64,000 nucleotides of DNA from Helichrysum umbraculigerum (taxonomy: Eukaryota; Streptophyta; Magnoliopsida; Asterales; Asteraceae). The notes under the pieces are model-generated. The model ran no database searches and had not been told where the DNA came from. It saw only the letters and a program-made list of their open reading frames with translations. Positions 57,367 to 64,000 of the stretch are shown piece by piece (within the stretch, counting starts at the first letter, position 1; the number at the start of each line of letters is the position of its first letter). The DNA is taken from the NCBI GenBank assembly GCA_949592205.1, contig CATIUR010000004.1, positions 9,675,001 to 9,739,000 on the forward strand, written 5' to 3'. The position numbers and the translations under genes were made by a program.

Positions 57367-57722
57367 ACACATTTAAGACATTCCTCAAGTGTCTATAAGC
57401 TCCGCGAGTATATTGAGCCATTCAAGACGTACAACCTGAACCCCGCAACCAATGTTCTGTTTAGAAACGCTGCCTTTTGTGGTTATCATTCTCAGATTAT
57501 TTCTAATCTGCAAATACTCTACTTAATAATCAACAATTTTGAAAAGCAAAAAACACATCCAATGACCAACTTAAGTTAGATAATTAGTCTAATAACTCTA
57601 CCAAATGAGTCTTAGACATGCAGTAATACATCATAAAGAGACATGCTCCCTCCATGGTACACAAGTCATAAAGTTGGAAGTTTTAGATTACAGCAACAAA
57701 ACAACCATCCACCAATCCAGAT

Positions 57723-57771
<49 letters not shown>

Positions 57772-58050
57772 TTGAAGGAAATGGTATTGGTTGGCTTAGA
57801 CATCAGACCTCCTACTCACCTTTTATAGGTCTTGCATTAAAACACTTAGTACCACATTTAAGACATTCCTCAAGTGTCTATAAGCTCCGCGAGTATATTG
57901 AGCCATTCAAGACAACCTGATCCCGCAACCAATGTTCTGTTTAGAAACGCTGCCTTTTATGGTTATCATTACTCAGATTATTTCCAATCTGCAAATACTC
58001 TACTTTAAAATCCGCACTATGAAAAGCAAAAAAACGCATCCAAGGACTAA
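57367..58050. repeat. Tandem duplication of about 490 bp, first copy and start of second
   Basis: The block starting ACATTTAAGACATTCCTCAA recurs after 490 bp (57367 and 57857). The first copy continues to CCAATCCAGATAGT and a run of about 45 T (57727-57770). The second is cut after CATCCAAGGACTAAC by the LINE and resumes at about 63815, again ending in CAATCCAGATAGT plus a T run. I do not recognise the block; the T run suggests an old retrotransposed sequence on the minus strand. Confidence 0.82.
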
Positions 58051-58439
58051 CTTTTTTTTTGAAAGGCAGTATATTATAACAATTCGACTACTAGCAAGAT
58101 GCTAGAAGCCGCAAGAGTACATACACCATAAAAACACCCATATTGCTAATCCACCCTACTCCTAGATCCGAACTGCGAGAGAGCTAAAAAGGATGAAAAA
58201 AACCTAGACGAGACTAGGAAAAAATCCTCGAAAATAAGGGCCGAGCCACCGGTTTTCACCTTATATCGTTTTTGATAGCTCCCCAAATGGATCTAGGACC
58301 AATTAGAAACCAAACATATCGACATGAAAGTCATTAACAGATAGGATTACATTAACCAATACAATGCTTATTACAGCTCCATTAAAAGATCAGCCTCCTT
58401 ATGCCATCTTGAGAGTGCAGCAAACTTATAGCAGCACTA

Positions 58440-61400
58440 CTAACCCTTCTCTTTTTCACCAAAATGATTCTGTACTTTAAACTCTATCCAATTTTCCCAA
58501 GTCAGATAATGCCATTTAGCTCTGCTTTTGATCCATAAATAACTAAATCTTTGTACTTCATCTTTCAGCCGTATCCATGATGGAGTGATCCCATTGAAGC
58601 ACACTTCATTCCTTGTTTTCCAAATGCACCAACACCCAGATAGAATAATCGCTTGAATCACCATGCTATTAACCCTATTCCCCTTATTCTCATAACAGAT
58701 AATATCCCGAACAGTGAAGGCATAAATGGGCTCTATTTTGCACCATGAGCTTATAAAGCACCATAACATATTAGCATAATCACAGGATATTAGAAGATGC
58801 TCAATTGATTCTTCAAATTGATTACATAGAGGGCAAAGGGAAGAAGAGACCTGGATTTGCCTTCTAATCAAGGCAGTCTTCGTAGGTAATCTATCCATTT
58901 CCGCTCGCCAGGCAAAAACATTCACTTTCCCGGGTACCCATTTGTTCCAGCAAAATTGGAACTCTTTGGCTCTAGCAAAAGCGTTAACAATGACCCTTTT
59001 AGCCGAAGCAACAGAAAAGATACCTGAATTATCTCCCTTCCATCTCCACTTGCCATTTTCCAGTACAATTAACTGAGGAACCTCAATATTGAATGCCTGG
59101 AAGTCATTTTGCACTTTACAAATATTAACCCATGAACTCGTGAAACCCTTCTTTCTAGGAATCAAAGCAAGATTGTTCTTGGTCGAATGAATTGCACTAA
59201 CAGCTTTTTTCCAAGTCGCATTTGATTCCTGCAAAAATCTCCAATGCCACTTTAACAATAAACAAAGATTAGTATGTTTAAGAGAACCTATCCCAAGACC
59301 CCCTTCGTCTTTAGGAGCAATAACCCGAGACCACGACACCCAATTTATTTTTGACTTGTTTTCCGTCCCACCCCATAAAAAATTCCTCCTAATTTTCTCT
59401 AGTGATTCAATAACCTTTGTTGGAGCTTTGAATAAGGAGAAGTAATACACCGGTAAACTATCCAGAACAGATTTGACCAAAATCAATCTACCTGCTAAAG
59501 ATAGCCTACTAGCCTTCCAACTAGATAATCTGCTTCTAAATACATCTATTACACTCGACCAATTCTTGCATCTATTCATGTTTACCCCCATCTTTAGTCC
59601 AAGATATTCAAAAGGTAAATAACCCACTTTACAACCAATCTGCCCAGCAATTCCTGAAACAACCTCCTGATCAATATTTAAACCAAATAAATTGCTTTTA
59701 AATGAGTTCATTTCCAGCCCTGAAATTAACGAGAAACACCTCATAATTCTGACTATGTTCAATACATTTGTTACCGACCATTCACCTAGAACGATTAAGT
59801 CGTCAGCAAACATAAAGTGGGTAATGATTGGGCATTGATTTGGAAGGCGGATGCCTCTAAATAAGCCCAGATTTTTAGCCCTAACAAAAATGCAATTCAG
59901 CGCCTCCATTGCAATAATAAAAAGAAAAGGAGATAACGGGTCCCCTTGCCTCACACCTCTAGAGCAATTAAAAACCTTTGTTGGAGAACCGTTAATTAAT
60001 ACAGAAGCTGAAGTGGAGGAGAAAATACCAGAAATCCACTGTCTCCATTTCATGGGAAACCCCATTTGTTCAAGAATTGAATCGAGAAAGTTCCAATTTA
60101 ATGAATCGAAAGCTTTGTTGAAATCAATTTTGAACATAACAGTCTTGTATTTTGTTTTTTTTATCCAAGAAATGATTTCATTAACCACCAACGGCCCATC
60201 AAGAATGCTTCTTTTTTCCAAAAAACCAGTTTGGGCCTCCGATACCAATGATCCAATGACTTTTTTAAGTCTATTTGCCAAAACTTTTGAGATCAATTTG
60301 GGAATGAATCCTACTAATGAAATAGGCCTAAAATCATTAAAGCACATTGGATCATTGAGTTTAGGGATAAGAGTAAAGAATGATGAATTACATACCTTAC
60401 TGACCGCACCATCTTTGTGAAAGTCTTCCATCATTTTCATTACATCTTCTTGTATTAACCCCCAAAACCTCTTTATGAATGCAAAGTTAAACCCATCAGG
60501 GCCCGGTGCTTTGTTGCTTCCACATTCCCATATAGCCGCTTTGACTTCAACTTTACTAAAAGGAGCTATAATCTCCAAAGCTTCAGAACTAGACAGTTTG
60601 TGACACTCCTCAATCTTGATTTTTGGTCTGATCCTCATAGGTTCCTGGAATTTATTAGCAAAAAACGAGGATGCAGCTATTTTAATTTCTTTAGGATCCT
60701 CAACCCATTTGTTTCCCATCCAAATGCCGTTTATGTTGTTGCTCATATATCTAGCATTGACGCACCCATGAAAAAATGAAGAATTTTCATCACCATCAAT
60801 AGCCCATTTAATTCTTGATCTCTGTTTAAGATCTTGCCGTTTATCGTCTTCGACTTTCAACAACTCACATTTAGCTTTTGTTTTTGAAATCACCTCGTCT
60901 TCTGATAATAACCTTTGTTCAGCTACATACTCCATTTTCTCCAGAAAATTCTCCAACTCCGTTACTTTCCTGTTTGTTTCCTGCTTCTCTTTACCAACCC
61001 ATTCCTTAAGTGCCTCTTTCACATTTTTGAGTTTAGAATGGAGCATGTAATCCGGCCTACCAAACTTTACCTGTTTATTGTATGCCTCAACAACCACATT
61101 TTCAAAGCCATTTCTTGACATCCATGAGGAAAAAAATTTAAAGGGCTTCGGTCCAAAGTCTTTCTTTTCAACACATAAAAATATCGGGTGATGATCAGAC
61201 CACTTTTTTGGAAGAGCTACAAATTTGGCATATGGCCACCTGTCCATAAAAGAAGTGCACACAAAGACTCTATCGATTTTACTCATTTTAGACCCGTTCT
61301 CTAATGAGAATGTGAAGTTATACCCTCCCATATTATATTCCAGCAGCATTGCTTCTTCGATGAAGTTATTAAAAAACATAGCTCCACGTTTATTGAAAAC

Positions 61401-61862
61401 AGAATTTTTCCTATCCGACGGATATCTAACTTCATTAAAGTCCCCCATCATCACCCACAAACCGTCCCTTGATTCACGCAGATCACCCAACAATTCCCAT
61501 AACTTAACCTTTTCTTTGAGTGATTGCGGTGCATAAACGTTTGCAATATTAATTGGAGAAGCATCCCCACATAAAAGACCAGAAACAATTAAGGCATTTT
61601 GAAACTTTATTACACTTGTGAGCTTGAATTTTGAACAATCCCACATACTAAGAATTCCTCCAGATCTACCATGTGCATCGACTGATTCAAAATTAAAGGG
61701 TCTTTTCCCCCAAATCTTTTTTAGAAAATCATCAGAAAACGAACATAGGTGAGTTTCCTGAATGCACAAAAAACCAATTTTATTTGAAGCAATCAATTTG
61801 TTAATCCAATCCGTTTTCTTGTTCTCCTTTATCCCCCTTATATTTATAGATAGAAAATCCAT
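58440..61862 (-). CDS. LINE ORF2: endonuclease and reverse transcriptase
   Basis: 1140 residues. Apurinic-type endonuclease about 1-230 (LSINIRGI, QETHL, GDFNEV, SDHHPIF). Reverse transcriptase about 440-720, with FKIDFNKAFDSLNW, RQGDPLSPFLF and the catalytic FADD box. A zinc-binding zf-RVT region about 950-1030 (KVNVFAWRAEMDRLPT, CPLC...HLL). It nicks target DNA and copies element RNA from the nick. No stops. The start ATG overlaps the ORF1 stop as TAATG, suggesting coupled re-initiation. Confidence 0.94.
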   Translation of the reverse strand: MDFLSINIRGIKENKKTDWINKLIASNKIGFLCIQETHLCSFSDDFLKKIWGKRPFNFESVDAHGRSGGILSMWDCSKFKLTSVIKFQNALIVSGLLCGDASPINIANVYAPQSLKEKVKLWELLGDLRESRDGLWVMMGDFNEVRYPSDRKNSVFNKRGAMFFNNFIEEAMLLEYNMGGYNFTFSLENGSKMSKIDRVFVCTSFMDRWPYAKFVALPKKWSDHHPIFLCVEKKDFGPKPFKFFSSWMSRNGFENVVVEAYNKQVKFGRPDYMLHSKLKNVKEALKEWVGKEKQETNRKVTELENFLEKMEYVAEQRLLSEDEVISKTKAKCELLKVEDDKRQDLKQRSRIKWAIDGDENSSFFHGCVNARYMSNNINGIWMGNKWVEDPKEIKIAASSFFANKFQEPMRIRPKIKIEECHKLSSSEALEIIAPFSKVEVKAAIWECGSNKAPGPDGFNFAFIKRFWGLIQEDVMKMMEDFHKDGAVSKVCNSSFFTLIPKLNDPMCFNDFRPISLVGFIPKLISKVLANRLKKVIGSLVSEAQTGFLEKRSILDGPLVVNEIISWIKKTKYKTVMFKIDFNKAFDSLNWNFLDSILEQMGFPMKWRQWISGIFSSTSASVLINGSPTKVFNCSRGVRQGDPLSPFLFIIAMEALNCIFVRAKNLGLFRGIRLPNQCPIITHFMFADDLIVLGEWSVTNVLNIVRIMRCFSLISGLEMNSFKSNLFGLNIDQEVVSGIAGQIGCKVGYLPFEYLGLKMGVNMNRCKNWSSVIDVFRSRLSSWKASRLSLAGRLILVKSVLDSLPVYYFSLFKAPTKVIESLEKIRRNFLWGGTENKSKINWVSWSRVIAPKDEGGLGIGSLKHTNLCLLLKWHWRFLQESNATWKKAVSAIHSTKNNLALIPRKKGFTSSWVNICKVQNDFQAFNIEVPQLIVLENGKWRWKGDNSGIFSVASAKRVIVNAFARAKEFQFCWNKWVPGKVNVFAWRAEMDRLPTKTALIRRQIQVSSSLCPLCNQFEESIEHLLISCDYANMLWCFISSWCKIEPIYAFTVRDIICYENKGNRVNSMVIQAIILSGCWCIWKTRNEVCFNGITPSWIRLKDEVQRFSYLWIKSRAKWHYLTWENWIEFKVQNHFGEKEKG

Positions 61863-63775
61863 TAATTACCTTTTGTTGCCCTTTCACCATTGATGGTCAC
61901 TCTAATGATGTTCTCGTAGCCGCTCATATCAACTCCGATACATCTTGCAACTTCCATCGTGTCCTGTACCTCTTTTTCTAAGTTCGATTGTTTCTGAATC
62001 CCAGAGTCTTCAGAGAGCCGATTCCCATTAAGTTCTACTGGATGAACTTTATCTTTCGGGGACCTATTCAAATCAACACTTTCACTTCCATTAGTCACCG
62101 GAGCCTCTGCATTGAAATCCTCGTGAGAACTATTGGACACTGGATGAGTTGAATCGATGCAATCAACCTGCCTCCTATTCGAGGCTTTTTTCCTCTTCAA
62201 TGACTTCAATCCATCCATCTCCGAAGCCCCAGAGACACTTTTGTTTCTTTCCCTAACAATTGGTGATTTCCGTTTTCTTTTTTTCTTTTTATTCTCTGAT
62301 TTTCCACAGTTAAAAATATATTCATATAGACCAAACGGGTCTGATTCTTCCTCCTCCCTTGGGCTATTATTTTGTCCACCAATTGTTGAATTTACTCCAT
62401 TTGGGCTCGACAATGGGCCCAATTGCTTCTGTTTTCCTGGGCTTCTAGATTCATTTAAACCCTGCCCACCGCCTTCTTTGTTTGCATTATTATTTGTGTG
62501 ATGATTAATTTCACATGCTGCCTCAAAATTGGAAGCAGATCTTTCGAAATCTGTGCGAACATTTACTACATTGACAGATTCGAGAAAATCTTGATCCCCT
62601 GACGACTCTTGCTGTTCCTGACTTCTCCACTTCCTCGCCGTCCGATCATTTCCTACCTCAACATCTCCGGTGCCCTTGACTGTTTCCGGCGAGCTCTTAT
62701 CTTCATTTGTTTTCCTTGAATGATCAGTTTTCATGAAATCAGGAACCCAGTCTTCCCCAGTTTCATATAACATGGCCTTGTATTTTATACCTTTACAACT
62801 TACCACACAATTCGATTTAATTTTCTCATCAGCTTTCATTGAGATACCAAGTAGTTTCTTAGAAAGATCTGCATCATTGGTATCGGCTTCGCAAAGAAAT
62901 ACAACTCTTCCCATTGAATTGCCAATCTGTAAGAATATATCTGTGTCCCAAACCTGTGGCGGCACCCCATGAATTTTAATCCATGCGATACGTTCCATAA
63001 TAATCTTCTGACCGTTCCATTCCACTAATGAGATAAATATTTTGTTCCAAGCTTCTTTGTTAACGAGAAGTTCTTTTGCTTTCTCTCCAGTTTCAAAAGT
63101 TATCATCACATTAAGCCCCCCTAGATATCTTAACTCAAAATTGTTTACTACTATCTGCTCCACATAATTGTCCAGAGCTTGTAAGATGTCAATAGTTTTG
63201 ACCTCTCCAAACAATGAACGTCCCTTGCAATGATCCATCAATTTTGAGTTTCCATTTGAAGCAACCTCAATGACCTCGTCACATTCAATCCTTGCCCCTG
63301 CAAGGGCCTCTTTATAGGACATGTTGCTGCACATGCGTAGGTTTTTCATACTATTATGTCTAACGTTCACACCCGAATCTTGTTTGTGAGCTTCTCTCTT
63401 GATTTTGTTCCCTTTAACATCAAATCTAGCAATGTTCGCAGAAAGTTTTGCTCCCCCAATCTTAATGTTTTCCAATGCTTGCTCCATCATCTCTATATTA
63501 TCCACTCTTTTGAATCTTACAAATGCAAATCGACCACCTTCTTTATCTTTTTTGTGTGGAATAAAAACGTCTGCCAAAGTTCCAAGATTTTTGCATTCCA
63601 ACCATAATTGCTTACTTGTGATCCCTTCCGGAATATTGCTAACGAAGAATGTTGTAATTTCAGAATTATTCTCATGAAACAGATGCCCTGACGATGATCC
63701 TTGCTTTAATTTTGAAGTTCTCCTTTTGCGGTAATCAACCTTTCTCCATTCGCCTTCTTCATATGCCCTCTCCAT
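61862..63775 (-). CDS. LINE ORF1: RNA-binding protein with RRM and DUF4283-like domain
   Basis: 637 residues from ATG at 63775. An RRM occupies about 38-118 (TFFVSNIPEG as RNP2, GRFAFVRF as RNP1). A DUF4283-like region spans about 190-345 (WIKIHGVPPQVWD). The rest is charged and disordered-looking with a basic run (ENKKKKRKRKSP), which may be a nuclear signal. No CCHC knuckle is seen. It coats element RNA for return to the nucleus. The plant LINE ORF1 layout supports the assignment. Confidence 0.88.
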   Translation of the reverse strand: MERAYEEGEWRKVDYRKRRTSKLKQGSSSGHLFHENNSEITTFFVSNIPEGITSKQLWLECKNLGTLADVFIPHKKDKEGGRFAFVRFKRVDNIEMMEQALENIKIGGAKLSANIARFDVKGNKIKREAHKQDSGVNVRHNSMKNLRMCSNMSYKEALAGARIECDEVIEVASNGNSKLMDHCKGRSLFGEVKTIDILQALDNYVEQIVVNNFELRYLGGLNVMITFETGEKAKELLVNKEAWNKIFISLVEWNGQKIIMERIAWIKIHGVPPQVWDTDIFLQIGNSMGRVVFLCEADTNDADLSKKLLGISMKADEKIKSNCVVSCKGIKYKAMLYETGEDWVPDFMKTDHSRKTNEDKSSPETVKGTGDVEVGNDRTARKWRSQEQQESSGDQDFLESVNVVNVRTDFERSASNFEAACEINHHTNNNANKEGGGQGLNESRSPGKQKQLGPLSSPNGVNSTIGGQNNSPREEEESDPFGLYEYIFNCGKSENKKKKRKRKSPIVRERNKSVSGASEMDGLKSLKRKKASNRRQVDCIDSTHPVSNSSHEDFNAEAPVTNGSESVDLNRSPKDKVHPVELNGNRLSEDSGIQKQSNLEKEVQDTMEVARCIGVDMSGYENIIRVTINGERATKGN

Positions 63776-63814
63776 TGATGCCCAGCTTTATACCTTTCCA
63801 ACAACTTATTTGCC

Positions 63815-64000
63815 AAAAGATGATAATTAGTCTAATAACTACCAAAAGAGTCTTAGACGTGCAGTAATACATCAAAAAGAGACATGCTCCCTCCATGGTA
63901 CACAAGCCATAAAGTTGTCAGTTTTAGATTTACAGCAACAAAACACCAACCACCAATCCAGATAGTGTTTTTTTTTTTTTTTTTTTTTTTCCTTTTGTTG
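63815..64000. repeat. Second copy of the tandem block, after the LINE
   Basis: GATAATTAGTCTAATAACT onward matches 57575-57735, ending in a T run of more than 20 at the window edge. Confidence 0.82.

Larger units (their letters stand above)
58051..63814 (-). mobile_element. Full-length LINE (non-LTR retrotransposon)
   Basis: Minus orientation: a 5' region at about 63814-63776, ORF1, ORF2, a 3' untranslated part (58439-58061) and a short A tail (T run 58052-58060). The host sequence on both sides is continuous with the other copy of the tandem block, which confirms the insertion. I could not define an exact target duplication. Both ORFs are intact, so the element may be recent or active. Confidence 0.9.

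Noticed and set aside
59851..60420. 189-residue plus-strand ORF inside LINE ORF2
   Set aside because: Antisense shadow of the reverse transcriptase region, with no features of its own.

Overview
This is a plant nuclear window, most likely from a eudicot and possibly a daisy-family (Asteraceae) species. The lineage guess comes from the look of the repeats and is weak. The plant assignment is solid: an ACC synthase fragment, plant LTR-retrotransposon lineages, tRNA-derived SINEs, a FAR1/MULE transposase, a plant LINE with a DUF4283-like ORF1, and TTTAGGG-type repeats. Almost everything is mobile DNA, much of it nested. I see no prokaryotic gene organisation.

Layout. (1) 1-8269: most of a Ty3/Gypsy chromovirus with an intact gag-pol and 2.56 kb LTRs. 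It interrupts (2) an ACC synthase gene on the minus strand, whose first exon and part of the second remain at 8270-8832. (3) 9554-9831: a palindromic MITE. (4) 10374-15349: a minus-strand LTR element without protein genes, filled with GC-rich short tandem repeats, with a 5-bp target duplication (ACTTA). (5) 16046-16839: a fold-back element with telomere-like repeats in its centre. (6) 17141-17640: two tRNA-derived SINE copies in opposite orientation, each with a target duplication.

(7) 18347-56413 is the centrepiece: one giant Mutator-like element (MULE), inserted in a (TA)n tract and bounded by related terminal inverted repeats. It carries a spliced FAR1-type transposase read inward from the left end. 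On the opposite strand lie three related Ulp1-like (C48) protease genes, here called A, B and C, and two small paralogous coiled-coil genes. Gene C reads inward from the right end, so the two outer genes converge as mudrA and mudrB do in MuDR. Gene A is split by (8) a 14.4 kb Ty1/copia element of SIRE/Maximus type (26952-41363; target duplication TAACT), which has its own intron-containing third gene. Without this guest the MULE is about 23.65 kb. The protease active sites differ: A has Ser for the catalytic Cys, B keeps the visible His/Asp/Cys but has a stop and a frameshift, and C has an open spliced frame but lacks both His and Cys. An imperfect palindrome close to ATTCATCRTGRTGAAT is scattered dozens of times through the MULE introns and spacers and was not noticed in the copia guest.

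(9) 56834-57157: a Harbinger-type MITE with TTA target duplication. (10) 57367-58050 and 63815-64000: a tandem duplication of about 490 bp whose second copy is split by (11) a full-length LINE on the minus strand with intact ORF1 and ORF2 joined by a TAATG overlap.

All exon boundaries, domain names and homologies come from reading the sequence; no database search or alignment program was run.
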